Positions 36,986 through 49,990 of a DNA stretch of 64,000 nt are shown in pieces. Position 1 is the stretch's first letter. Each line of letters opens with the position of its first letter. The stretch is from Galerina marginata. Lineage: Eukaryota > Basidiomycota > Agaricomycetes > Agaricales > Galerinaceae. Under the pieces are notes generated by a model, which was not told the DNA's origin, made no database searches, and was given only the letters and a program-made list of their open reading frames with translations. The stretch covers positions 434,001 to 498,000 of the forward strand of contig JAECYW010000032.1 in NCBI GenBank assembly GCA_023014335.1. The letters are read 5' to 3'. Made by a program: the position numbers and the translations under genes.

Positions 36986-38081
36986 TGTTCTCTTCCCCTG
37001 GACTTATACGATCTAAAATCCACTCCTTTCCCTGTTTTACTGTGACGGACCCGACGGCCCAAGAATTACTAAACATATGTAATCTGATTCTATATCCCTC
37101 CGTTACTGATCACCGCTGCCGGCCTTGAAGTTTGACGACCATCTTATATAGATGGGCCCTCCTGCGAATGCTGAACTCAGATCATCGTCCATGTCCAACG
37201 CTTTGACGTTCATATATCTTCACTCCGGTAATCGGTGATTCATTTATTTCCCTCCTTTCCCTAATACATCTAAGCATAATTAGGCATCCACAGACTAAAT
37301 GGCGACTCACACCTGGCCGAGGTCCCAGCCATCACTCTCCATCCCTAAGAGAGTTAGCGTCCTCGTCAGCATTGCTCACACAGCATTTCTTCAGTGTATG
37401 TCTAAAAATGTTTGCAATTAACCGAACAATAATTCGCTTGCTTTATTTGATATCAGCGTCCAGAAATCTTGATGAGACGACGTGTTTTCCTATTTAGAAT
37501 GCGAAGAGATTAGCCATGGCGTTCTTGCAAATGAAGACAGCTTATATGAATACCGTGATGATAGAAAGAAAACCAGTTTCAAGTGGCTCCACACACAACT
37601 GATTGATCTGACATGTTTCTGGAGTTTGATTGAACGTTCTAGCGTCGTGAACGAGAAATGGATATGAAAACATAGGCAGCCGGGTTGACTCTGCATTGCA
37701 GTTCGTGCACTATATTTCAATTCCGACATAAAGGATGCGGTTCTCTTGTCCCTGTCGTCAGTTTGTCTTAGAAAACCTCCTCAAGCAAAAAGAAATTTTA
37801 ATCCTGGTCGCTTTGGCGACCTCGATGGCTATAAATACAACTTGACATGCCATCTGTCCTGGAGTACCTCTGCCTTTTCATCATTTGCGGCCAGACGTGC
37901 GCACGGCTACCCGCAATGCAGCCCCAAAGCCGTTTACATGTCCAAGGAGCATCGCAATTGAATTACATATGCGGCTTGCGGGGCTATATGGTTCTTGAAC
38001 TGCTTTTCAGTTTCGATCAGCCTCAAAAGCATAAAAGGGCCCAGTTCGAATGGACTTTAGCTCAAGTTTCCACGTCCCACA
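36986..38081. other. Intergenic stretch before the DUF6533 gene
   Basis: Only short ORFs. A TATAAATA-like sequence near 37830 precedes the 38082 start by about 250 bp; significance unclear. Confidence 0.4.
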
Positions 38082-39683
38082 ATGTCTGAAACTGTCGCAG
38101 AGGTCGTCTCCCCTCTTTTGCTCAGCGTATTCCGCGATTTTCAAGTGGTTAATTTTGCGCGAGGTGAGCAGTTGAATTCGCCTTATATTTCTTGCATTTT
38201 AAATCTCTCATCTAGTGGCCTCAAATTCCATAATTTTATACGATTACCGTGAGTTCACGCTTCCTCCGCGTCGCATTTGCGAACGCTGAATGTTCCACCA
38301 GTCATAACTCTTGACAAAGAGGTAAATAAATCTATTCACTTCATAGACGTTCCTTTGACTGAAGCTCAGAAAGGTGGTATTAGGTTGGGTAACTACCTCC
38401 CCCCGTTAACACCTTTCAAGATCCTGAGGTCAGCGATTTTAGAACAAAAAGTGGTCCATGGCAAACGCGTTATTTTTCATGGTTAGCTTTCGGTTCCGTC
38501 ATGCTCTTGAATTCAGTTTTAAATTCTACTAGAATCGGTATTACATATTATTTTCCACTATGTAAGTTTTTCCGTCCTGCGTATCGTTCATTTGATATCT
38601 TCGACTGACTACTTCCAGATTCAGCTTGTACGGTAAAACAACACCAACCTCGTCATACGAATAAAGCTAAATGCGACTCAGGATTCTTCGCCAGTGGTAT
38701 AACCCTTTCTGTAAGTTGTCGCTGCCCAATGTTAATGGGTTTTGCATTTAACGGACCTTACACCGAAAACTCAGTTGTACGACTTCTCATTAAACCCCGG
38801 AACATACACTTACTGAAGCTCGTTTTGCGTACAACTCTTTTTTTAGCTGTAAGTCAGGAAATCATTCCCAGCACACGAATTCTTGACACCTTTGTAGGTC
38901 AGCATTATACTCGATGGGAAGGTTGGACTGGCTTGGCCGCCTCCATGCTGGCTCAAGGTCAGCCAAAGCGTTTGAAACTACCCACTGTTTTTGTTTGTGT
39001 CTTGATAATTCCAGCAGCAATTTTACAACTGCGGATCTACGCGCTTTATAGGCGCAACAAGAAGATTTTGGCCTTGATGCTTACATTTTATATTGTTCTA
39101 TCCGCAGTATCTGCATGGATAATGTGGAATTATCTGGCTTTAACTGTGGTGTCAATGATTTCGTTCTTTGGCAGGGGGTCCTGCATAGGTTCGGATGAAA
39201 CCTCTCACCTCTACCCATTTTATATCCCTCTCTTGTTATTTGATGGCCTGCTATGCGTCTTGGCCATCGTTAAAGGGCTCGAAGCGACCAAATCGACTGG
39301 TTCTTTTTTCCACCGTGGTCAAAGCCTCATAGAAATTTTTGTTCAAGATTCTATATTTTATTTCTTGACGTGTGTGCCCCGTTTTTTACACCTCTAACTT
39401 TGTAACATGACACGCGCCTCCTTTTCTTTTCACAGTATCGGCATAATATATCTTGTCTGCACTCTGTGCATCAGGTTCGAACCAGTGAGTCCTCAGATAT
39501 CCTCGGCTCATCGGGTTGAATAGGTTATTCTAAAATATTTGGCAGCCTGCGTTGGTTGGTGCTTCCGTGGGGTTTGCCCCCGCCTTGTCCAGCGTTTTCG
39601 CAAGCAGAGTTATATTTAATCTTCGCGAAGCAGGTCTTGAGAAAAAAGACGTGTATTATAGTCAACCAATACGCTTTAGATAA
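38082..39683 (+). CDS. DUF6533-type multi-pass membrane protein
   Basis: Start MSETVAEVVSPLLLSVFRDF at 38082. Spliced exons give VASNSIILYDY, NRYYILFST, then a long open block with ILQLRIYALYRRNKKILALM, LYPFYIPLLLFDGLLCVLAI and LIEIFVQDSIFYFL. Donor GTGTGT there joins IGIIYLVCTLCIRFEP, and the last exon reads FAPALSSVFANRVIFNLREA, ending TAA at 39681-39683. The N-terminal D-Y-x(n)-NRY motif and the RIYALY helix are the DUF6533 signature; about seven membrane helices. Function unknown; these families are expanded in Agaricomycetes. Some internal splice sites are unresolved. Confidence 0.8.
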
Positions 39684-40083
39684 AATCAAGGCCATGCCCA
39701 ATGGGCTTCGGGTCGCAGGTCCGACCGCAAGAGATGGAGATGAGTTGGTCAATAGGACATACTAGGGAAAGGATGCATATAAATATTTAAAGGAGAACGA
39801 CGGGGAAATGAAAAATGCCGACAATCCGAGCACAGTTTGATGATTAACCCGACAAATGCCATTTCTTGGGAATTTAATCCTCAGGTTCAAAGAAGGTGAA
39901 ATAGTTAGAAACTTTTGGCCGTCATGACATAGACCAACTTGACTCGGAAAGGCCTAATTAGCGTAATTGAAAATAATCCCGCTCTCTACGACGCTGAACG
40001 CTAGCTAGAATATAAGCAACAAATCACCTGCATCTATAGTTATTCTTCCGAAAATCCACGAGCTGGATCGGTTTTTCGGGGGG
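39684..40083. other. Intergenic stretch, composition changes at its end
   Basis: Ordinary AT-rich intergenic DNA until about 40060, where sequence turns GC-rich and then C-rich. Confidence 0.5.
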
Positions 40084-40099
40084 CGCCGCCTTGGCGGCG
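40084..40099. repeat. Short GC-rich inverted repeat at a composition boundary
   Basis: CGCCGCC-TT-GGCGGCG, a perfect 7-bp stem with a 2-base loop. It lies where normal intergenic DNA changes to the A/C-rich block. Confidence 0.6.
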
Positions 40100-42399
40100 T
40101 CCACCGAAGGAAATACAAAGAAAAATTTATATATTCGGGTAGTCCTCCTCCTCCCCTTTCCAAAGAGCCCCCACTCGAGGGAATAGGCCCACACAAAGAA
40201 AAGATACAGAAAAGATAGTAAAAGGGGAATATAATAAGTGCCCGGAAAATGAAAACAATGCCCCCCACGGCGCGCGATTGCGATATACCCGATTAGGCAG
40301 CCAAACTACCGAAAACGGAACCCCCAAAATCCAAGATGCCCCCCCCCCCCTCTCCCACCCCAACGGACCCACCGAACGCCCCTCCGCCCCCCCACCCAAA
40401 GCGGGCCGGGGAACGGAGGTCCGTGCGCGCACCACAAACAGAGAAGCCTGCCCCCCCCCCCCCCACCCCCCTCCCATCGCCTCCCCCCCCTCCCTTCCCT
40501 CGGGGGCTACGATAGCCAACCCGCCCCCCTCCCCCCCATCGTCCCCTCCCCACGACAGTGCCAGATACGTCAAAGGAAACAACCACGCAAACCAAACAGC
40601 CCCCCCCCCCTCCCGCCCGCCAAAAGCAACGGCCCGGGAACCCCGCCACGTACGCAACCAGCAACACGACCCACAGGGACTTCCAGTCTACGCGTAACAA
40701 GCAACCCTACGACAATCACCCCGCCCCCAAAAATCGTCCACTCCCACGGCCACCGACCGCGACGACTACAACGAGGACGCCGTTCCGAAACATCCCGCAC
40801 CCAACCCGAACGTCCCACCGTGCAGCCCGTCCCGTCCCGCCATGCAGCCCGTCCCGTCCCGCCATGCAGCCCGTCCCGTCCCGCCATGCAGCCCGTCCCG
40901 TCCCGCCGTGCAGCCCGTCCCGTCCAACGTCCCGTCCCGCCGACGCCTCCCCCGGGAAAACCCAACCACTCCCAGCATACAGCATCCCGCCATCAGGCGC
41001 ACGCCAATGCCCCTCCCCACGCCAAAGTTCCCAGGCACGACACGACAAGGAATCGAGGCCCTGCTGCGTAACAGCAGACCAATGAAAGGAGGAAGCGCCC
41101 AAGCCGGATAAGGCGGGAATCGAGGTTCGATCAAAAAGGGCCAATCACGTAATATCCACAAGTCCGCAAGCACAAACGGCGCCTCTCATCGCACGACCAT
41201 CACTGACATCGCAGTGGACTATCCGCAGCGTATTCATTCCGACGACATGCACGATACAAGAAAACAACCAACAGAAGCACCCCCAAAGGAGGAACAGACC
41301 CGACAGGGAACAGTCACAACGACGGACCGGGACATCCAAAGCATGACAGGTCCTACGCTAACCCAAACAAACCAGCACAAACCAACCCCCCCCCCCCAAA
41401 AAAAAAAACGAGCAGGTCTAACTCGCAATTACCCCATACGCGTCCAGACGACACCACCCACGACACTACCAGTACGCACGGACCTACGAACTACGAACGA
41501 CGGTCCAGACGACAGTGCGGACGCCAGAGGCAGGGACAGTAAGCCAACCGCCCACCAAAAGCGAACGGAAACTGACCCCAGTATACAGTGGCCACGACGA
41601 ACGCGTCGGGGACAGCGGTACCACCAAACACGCCAGCAAAGCCACCGGCAACGGGGATCAGGACAATAGACGGTGCGTCGATAACGCGGCGAACACAACG
41701 AACAACGCACAGTAAACGCGAAACAGCAGGCCATTCGAACAGAGACAAGTCGACCCAACCGCGCATACCAATGACGACAGACAGTAAGTCAACGTTACCA
41801 CGACACAAACGCGAAAAAGAACGCATACATGTGCACAACAGAAACACCGGACGCCCCAACGCACAACAGACCAGAAAGAGCAATCGGGAGAGCCTCGATC
41901 GAACCGCACGAAACACCGAAGATAGGAAACAGTGAGTAGGGCGCTGCCGACGAACAAAAACAATGCAGATAACAAAAGCAGACTCCACCAGAACAACCGC
42001 GTACGAACCAAGCAGATCACCAATGCAAATGACCGAAGACGGTGAGACGGGATAGGGCACAAAAAAAAGAAGCGAAACTCATCTACGCGTACCACAGGAG
42101 CTACGACGAAAAGATCCAAGAGGGACGGAACCACAGACAGTGAGACGAAGCAACCAATAAGAAAGAAACACCAAACTAATTCCCAAAAGCAGGCACACGG
42201 GCCAGCGCGCCACATACAGAAGCACACAGAAACGACTGTGAGCAAGGAACAGCCCACAAAAAAAAAAATGCGCAACTAACCGAACCAACAGACGCCACGA
42301 CAGTCCCGCCCACATACCGAATAAACACAAACAGAACCGCGAACAGTAAGAGACACAGCCCCAACAGGTCCGCACAACTGAACGTAAAAAAAAGCGACC
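40100..42399 (+). other. A/C-rich block with poly-C runs
   Basis: On the + strand C and A dominate and T and G are scarce. C runs of about 10 or more occur near 40340, 40452, 40602 and 41386. Long ORFs on both strands here (up to about 200 codons) come from the scarcity of stops and have repetitive composition. It may be 5' leader or non-coding part of the RecQ-like gene downstream, or part of a larger mobile unit. Confidence 0.55.
40820..40925 (+). repeat. 22-bp tandem minisatellite
   Basis: About 4.8 copies of a 22-bp unit (ATGCAGCCCGTCCCGTCCCG plus CC) starting at 40820, 40842, 40864, 40886 and 40908, almost identical. Being 22 bp long it changes frame with each copy, so it is not a protein repeat. 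Confidence 0.9.
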
Positions 42400-45300
42400 A
42401 TGACTGCACGCGAAGCGCATGTACCATACACCCAGCAAACAGAAGCCATAGCGGAAACAAACACGAAAACAACAGCGACGACAAATGCGCATACCAGAAC
42501 ACCCACGGACAACCCAGACAGACCAAAATTATCCGGAACAACCCATGGTAAGCCCGCTACAATGGCCCTCACGAAAAAAAAAGCGAACTGCCTGACCGAA
42601 TCTATCGCAACAGCAGAAAAAGAGAACCAGGCGCACGCAGACGAGAGGGGGACCCCCGAAACATCCCCGAAGCCAACGCAAATACCACTAGAAACTACCC
42701 CACCACGTCATCCTGCGGGAGCGAAACAAGCCCCAGGTGGCACGAAGACAAGCTATCGATGCACACAGCCAGGATGTGAAACTCGGACAGGACACACCCG
42801 AAAGACCCACCAGCGACTATACCACCAGACATACACCCACGTGGCCTACCAAAATCCACTTGCGGGTGACATACTATATAGACAGGAAGACGGCTGCTTC
42901 CACTGTGTAAGATGTCAGCGAGCCACAAGAGACCCCGGCAAAATTCAAGTAAGTGCATAGACCAAACAAAAGGGAAAAAAAAAACACGATACTCAAACGT
43001 GTCTCCAGGAACACACCCAGAGGTGCAAGGGGGCGCAAGGAGAAACCCATTTCGACGACGAAAGCAACCCTGCGAGCCCGACGACGCCCCCACCGGAGCT
43101 GTGCGATGACGACTACATCCGTACACCAGATCCGTACACCAAATTAGAGACCGACGATTACGATCTACCATCCCTAGGAATAGGAATAAACAGGCTCATA
43201 TGCTCAATCGTCTGCATCCATTGCGGGCGAGTTGTCGCTCCCAAAGGCCTAGTCAAGCACGTCAAGGAGCATCTACGCTATGTGGAAGTCCCACAGGGAC
43301 TGACAGAGACTTTACAAAGCCGGTATCACATCGAAGAGCGACCCAAATACCCCGAGACAATATGCGAACCAATATTCTCAATTCCCATACACCCCTACGA
43401 ACTAGAGTTTTGTGTGCAGTGCAACAAAGGGTATAGCAACAGGGACTCGTTATCCAGCCATTTTCGAAAGGCACACGAGCACGGCGACCACATCGCGGCC
43501 AAGGGCTATGGCCAGTGGATAAACAGCGGTACGAGCGGACGCTATATACGGGTCAACATCGACAAACTAAGGCGCAAGGCGGACGAGGAAATCGATCATG
43601 TCGCGATTTTCATGAAGGAGCATCCACCGCTTATTGACTATGCAACTACAGCCATCAGGGGACCGGAGGACGATCAGAATCTCTCAGTGTTTTACCACAG
43701 AGAACAGTGGATCGAGCATTTGAAAGGCCATACGCCGGCAGATCTCGCGGAGGCAGCACGTTGCGCAGTGGACAACGAACCAGACGGAGCGATCTTACGC
43801 GAACTTGCGCACAGATACCTCCAACGCACCCAAGAAGAGATAACGAAACACAATGGATTCGGGTTAATGAAGGACATAGGAGGGGTGCATATCAATCTGC
43901 AAGTACAACCCATATAGCTACGACTATAACGTACTAACAGCCCGAATTACACAGCCCAAGCGAACACAAGGACTTCCGACGAGTCCAACCAGGCACCGTC
44001 ACAAAATACTCAGAGGTGCTCTTCCGCCTCGTATTTGCCTGTCATCGTTTCTACGGAGGGGACTGGACCGCAGCATACAGACTCCCCCCACTGGACACAC
44101 AGCAGCTCGAATCGCTCGAAGATCTGCGTAATGCAATAGATGAAAGACTAGACCTGGAAAACACAGCGCACAACGAAGAAGAAGAGGACGAGATAGTATC
44201 AGAATACGAGGCCAGGCTCGACGAGCTATTCCATCGGGCCTGTGTCAACCTAATGATGACCAATCGTAACTATTACGCCGCGACGAGGAACCTCGACAGA
44301 TTTTTTACGCCTGTCATATGCTACGCAGTCATACGATGCATTAGGGAATCGGGTGCCATGGCCAAGGCCTCCGTACTCAGTCAGGACTACGCTGCGCTCA
44401 TGTATTCCATTCGCGCCAGTGTATTGCACGAGAGTGTCGTAAGGAGTCAGAACACAGGCAGGAGCGTTCCGGAGTGAGTCCATTTCCATACACCGTTGCC
44501 CACGCTAACCCAATGCGAACCAGCGAATTCGAGACACTCCGAGAGTTCACAATAGACCGAAAGGAGACCCCGATGGCGTTTCTGTACAATGCGATGACAT
44601 CGCTCGCATCCATAAGAGCCAGCGAAACCACAGATGCTGAATTTATGTTCACCGATGCATCCGGGAGAGAAGTCAGTTACAAAGGAGCCAAGATCAGAGT
44701 TGGCGAACTCAAAGAGATGGTGGACGGAACGCTCAAATCCTACAAGGAAAAGCTAGCAGAAGTGGCGTTTCTAGGAGAGGAGCCACCACCCGAACTCTTC
44801 CCAGACATTGACATCGAAAGTCTGGTGGACGACATATCAAACCGAGCACCCGGTTATAGCTTTCTAGACGACCCACGCAATAACTTGACACAATATAACC
44901 GCGCATACGGAACATGGTTGTTTTCGGACAGGAAGCGAGCGGAACGGTTTGTCAAGTACGACGGCGAGAAGCATGTTTGGATACCGGAGCAATGCGAAAG
45001 GATGCTCCTCAAGCTACAAGAGATCCGCACGATCCTCCATACAGGCACAGTATACAGCCACGGGGCCACGGCCCGGGGGACGGAAGCCGCACGCCAACCA
45101 TTTCGCCAGATAACAGGTTCGCAGCGGAGCCTCGTATTGCTATTCCATACCATGTGCATTGTAGACTGTCAAGACAAGACGTCCAAGAGGACCCTAAAGG
45201 ACAAATACGTTCCGCATGTGCCTACCCGCGAGTATGCGCTAGCCCTGATACACAATCTCCTCATTATCCGTCCGTTCGAAGAACTACTCGTGCGAAAGCT

Positions 45301-48300
45301 CTATCCGGAAGACTCGGAGATCGTCTTTCGATATCACCACCAATTGTGGCCCGGATACCGACGCGCCATTACAGGTGACGACGTAGGCAACAAGATGGCG
45401 GCCATCACAGAAAAATATCTGGGAAAACCATACAAAATGACCTGGTGGCGGAGCCTGGTTACGACATATTCGAAACAGTTCGAGGACCAGTCGTTATACG
45501 AACTCCATCAAGAGTACTACGCCGACACAGCCAACATGCATACGACTGATATGAGCAACAAGCGATATGGTGTCCTAAAATCGAACCTAGACGGGTCAGA
45601 TACGAGACTCATAGTAGGGTGCATAAAAGTCGGACTCGAATGGCACAAGCTACTCGACATCGGACAAGACAAGCCATTCAGTGTGACTCACAGCGGCGGA
45701 GGCCAAGCACAGACGTCACCCCCGGATCACGGGGCGACATGTCAATGCACAAGAGGTCAGTCATTAAACAAACAGACAAGGTCGACGTTGCTGAAAGGAA
45801 AAAAAAAAAAATAGGAGGAACAGACACCGAACTGCTTACCGAGAGGGCCATCTCCAAAATGACACACGACATCGTACAGAGGGTCAGTAAGGAAGTCCAA
45901 GAGCCCATCAAGGACACGCTCGTGGAGATGGCGACTACGTATTTTCCGAAGCCGCCACCGAGGCCCGATACGTCGTCACTGAAGCAGGTGTCCGCCATAG
46001 CGGTCCATCCATCGCGTCGAGCAGCTCTTAGAAAGTATTTCGGCGACGACAGAGCACAGTTTACATGTCCGGAGCAGGGCATATTACTAGAGCGAATACT
46101 GCAAGGCAAAGACTGTATGCTGGGAGTCCTAGGCACTAGTTTTGGGAAGACGGCCCTCATACTCCTACTTGCCAGAATGTATGCCGCGCCGAGAACCATC
46201 ATCGTCGTGGTCCCCCTCCACGCGCTATACGAAGACCTCTGGTCAAGAGGTGCCAAAGAAAACATCACAGTCGACCATTGGCACCCCAACCCGAGGTATT
46301 ACAACCCCGCAGCCGCGATCATATGCTGTGCGGTCGAGCACTTAGAGTTCCCAGCATTCAAAGAGTAAGTCGAACCCAACATCGCGCGACGAGCCCAACT
46401 GACAGAAAGTGGCAGGTATCTCGTCGAGATGGAAAACAGTCAACGCCTGTACCGCGTCATATTTGACGAGGTGCACAAAGTCCTAACCGACAGTTCGTAT
46501 CGGAAAGCTTTCCACTCAGTCTGGGCACTCGTTACAGTGAAAACCCAGCTCACGGGTCTTACGGGGTGCCTTCCACCCCATCTAGTCGGGGATCTAGCCA
46601 AGATAATGTGGGTCGACTGGAGTATTATCCGGATGCCCTCGAACCGAAAAGAGCTAGTCTACAAAGTTGAAAGGGTGAAAGATCCGATGGACTCTGCGCT
46701 CGACTATCTCGAAGAGTGCCAACTGCGCTATAGACCCGTTGACCGCGCCATCGTGTTTTGCCGAAGTATCCACAAAGCCGAACGCATGGCAGCCGCCATC
46801 AACGACAGAAGGAAGGCAAGAGGAGAAGGGTGTGAACCATTACAAGCCTATCACTCCAAAAACGAAGAAAAAGACAACAAACAGACGATGGCCAAATGGA
46901 AAGAAGGCACGGAGAAGATAATGATCAGTACCACCTCGTTGGGCTGTGGGTTAGACTATAGCAGTATTCGCGACGTGGTGCACGTTGAACTAGCATGGTC
47001 GATATTGGACCAGTACCAGGAAGACTCGCGGGGCGGTAGGGATAAACGCGCCTGCAATGCCGTGACGTTTATACCCAGCGATGGAAAGAAGCCCTGGACA
47101 AGCAACGAAGGAGTGTATGATATAGGCAAAGACAAGGTTCATGAGTGGGCAATGTCGGCGGACAGGCAGTGCATGCGCATTATCCCCAGCCTCTTCCTTG
47201 ACGGCGTAGCCGTTACGTGCAGTCTGATCCCAGGCGCAGAATACTGCTCACATTGCCAGGCCCAGGAAACCCAAGCGCCACCGAAAGAACCATACATCTT
47301 GCCAGTCGCGACGCCCGACACCAATGACCTCCAGCTTGCGATGAAAAGCGACTGGTACAAGGAACAGCCACCCGTACCAGCACAGGTACAGAAGCAACCC
47401 GAACATGTGCAAGGACGGGCGACGGCCCCAGCCCCACCGGTTCAAGGCAGCCGACTGGCGCCGACGATCCCGATGCGACCGCCCACCCAAGCACGTCAAT
47501 CGGAGAATCACAACAGCATCGCACGAAATCCAGGGTACGCGACAAATACCAACCGACCGGGGATAGTACAAGCACCAGGGCAGTTAGCAGTGCGAATGTG
47601 GGCCGCACCAAACCAAGGCCAAACAGAGAACAGACCAAGAGCGATATTGGCTCCAGAGACCGCTACGCCCCAGACGCTCTATCCAACGGTTCGTACTACA
47701 GCCCCCCCAGCGGAAGCAAGCTCCAGTCCGGCGAGCATTACGCCCACGCCAACCAGTAGAAAACGGATACGATACGCATATGAAGACTTAGACGCGCACC
47801 ACAGCAACCCGGAGAAAAGGCAAAGGACAACCGCATCATTTCCCGTCTACGACAGACAACAAGAGCGGGATCCGACACAGTATGTCCAGTGACTGGCAGA
47901 AAGCATACGACGATGACAAAACAATTGTGCAGGTCGAATCGCCACACGGAGTACGCCTCTCCGAGGATCGATCTAACACGAATACAGCGTCCGCCAAGGT
48001 CAGTGTCCCATGTACGAAACCGCGAAAGTCGATGCTGAGCAATGCACAGTACACTCATCCGCCGGTCAGTCCGTAGTAAAACCATTCTAGGAGGCTAATT
48101 CAACATAGGCGAATTCCATCCAGGACGAGCACGAACCAGTAAGTACAAAAGTTCACATGAGAGCAGACTAACCAAGCCCCAACACAGAACGATGTCATCG
48201 CAGTACATGTAATGCGTCTACTCATGAGAATAAGATCATCGGAGCTAACCCACCCCAAATGATGCAGCACACCGCCCGCGACAAGGTACGTGTTCGATTT

Positions 48301-49327
48301 TTCAACGACGTCGAGTACCCGACCTCGAAGCAGGCCTGGGGCCAATAGACAGGACGTCCGACTGCACAGGTAAGGGCTACGAACGAGTCAACGGAGGTGA
48401 TATCAGATGACACCCACAGGTCCCCACAACCGAAGCAATACGGGAGCCACAGCGCCAAGCCGGCGACGCTTCCGCCAGACAACAAAGAAGATCCATTCAT
48501 TGCAGGCCCAGAAGCCAGACAGCTAGGGCGGCGTACCCAGCAAGAGGCCGATGCATACCCAAACGACGATCCCATGAACATAGATCCGCCGAGAAGCATG
48601 CACCCAATCCCGCCAACACAACACCGCCCAGAACGCGACGCGCCTATCCGTCCACCTGTACAGGGCCGGTTCCTCCCGCCCCCTCCGACCGCCCAAGCGG
48701 GAGTAAGATCACGCATAGCGACCCAGGCCATGCAAAAAAAACAACAAGAATGGGAGACGGCCGTCGTGAAACCCCTAAACGGAATATTTTCCCAATTCAA
48801 GGAAAAATGTATAGCATGTTACTTCGCAGAAACGAACGGTTGGGATCGACACCCGACAGACTCCTGCCATCAACACAGGGACATGTATGGAAGCGACCCA
48901 GCGTTTAATTTATACAGAGAAACGTTCCGGGCGGGCGACAGGCGAGGATTGTGTTATGGATGCTATGGTCCAGCGGTACGATAAAAACAGACAAAGAAAA
49001 AAAAAAACAACAAGCGCTCAAATCAATTCACAGGAAACAATGAAGCACCACCCCAAAATGGGGCCGAAATGCGATGCCAATAATATTCTGATGTGGATCA
49101 GTTATTGCTACCGACTGCATCGGCAAACTCTACCACAGTGCCCGTTCATCCCATCACATGTCGACGTCGACAACAACACGTTTCCCATCTGGTTGACGGA
49201 AACTGTAGAAGAAATAGATGCGAATTATTGGGTCGACCCACAGAAGAAGCGACGGAATATGTGGCCATTTACGATATGGCTCATCAAAAGCATCGGAGAA
49301 CAAACTACGGACCAAGGGGGCATGTAG
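42400..49327 (+). CDS. Giant composite gene: Cys/His fingers, recombinase-like region, RecQ-like helicase, Cys-rich C-terminus
   Basis: Predicted exons: 42400 (or ATG 42562)-42948, 43009-43902, 43941-44473, 44524-45680, about 45761-46364, 46416 to about 47880, then several ending with 48397-48984 and about 49040-49327. Finger 1 spans an intron (CVRCQRATRDPGKIQ, then EHTQRC); others are CIHCGRVVAPKGLVKHVKEH and CVQCNKGYSNRDSLSSHFRK. In 44524-45680, MTWWRSLVTTYS and HTTDMSNKRYG resemble the R and H..Y boxes of a degraded tyrosine recombinase. Helicase motifs are GTSFGKT (Walker A), IFDEVHK (DExH), VFCRS, TTSLGCGLDYSSI and QEDSRGGRD (motif VI). After it, FLDGVAVTC..YCSHC and a Cys/His domain (CIACYFAETNGWDRHPTDSC, LCYGCYGP). 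The family is seen in fungal subtelomeric or multicopy RecQ genes. No stop or shift blocks it. Confidence 0.75.
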
Positions 49328-49382
49328 AAGCGAATCGGGAGACAAATACGACAGCAGTCACAATCAAAACAGCGTAGACAGA

Positions 49383-49990
49383 GCCACAAGTAATACGAAG
49401 AAGCAAAAAAATCAGTTACGAAAAGCACGAACGCAAAAGCGACGAAGAAGATAACAGATATGTGAGGTTCGAGGTTCGAGGTTCGAAGGACCACCCCCGC
49501 ATCCGGGGGCGATAGATTACGTAACATGTTTCCTTATCCGGTTTCGAATCCACGTCCAAAGACTCTAGAAAAACTTGGCTCCTCGCCTCCGCGCTCGTCT
49601 AAGCCACAAGTAATAAGAAGAAGCAAAAAATCAGTTACGAAAAGCACGAACGCAAAAGCGACGAAGAAGATAACAGAAATATGAGGTTCGAGGTTCGAGG
49701 TACGAGGTTCGAAGGACCACCCCGCATCTGGGGGCGATAGATTACGTAACATGTTTCCTTATCCGGCTTCGAATTCACGTCCAAAGGCTCAAGAAAAACT
49801 TGGCTCCTCGCCTCCGCGCTCGTCTGAGCCACACGTAACACGAAGAAGCAACAAATCAGTTACGAAAAGCACGAACGCAAAAGCGTCGAAGAAGATAACA
49901 GAGGTTCGAGGTTCGAGGTGCGAGGCTCGAATGACCACCCCCGCATACGGGGGCGATCGATTGCGTGACATTTTCCTTATCCGGGCTTCG
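49383..49990 (+). repeat. 220-bp tandem repeat (three copies) with GGTTCGA runs and a C/G hairpin
   Basis: Copies start at 49383, 49603 and 49828 (spacing 220 and 225 bp). Each begins GCCACA(A/C)GTAA, has a GAAGAAGATAACAGA stretch, a short run of GAGGTTCGAGGTTCGA, then a hairpin of the CCCCCGCATCCGGGGG type, then CTTATCCGG and TTGGCTCCTCGCCTCCGCG (the last copy lacks this end). It follows the stop codon of the RecQ-like gene by about 55 bp. Confidence 0.9.

Noticed and set aside
40127..42572. Long minus-strand ORFs (up to 205 codons) with many Cys, Val, Trp and Phe
   Set aside because: They are the complement of A/C-rich sequence poor in stops on that strand and carry no domain.
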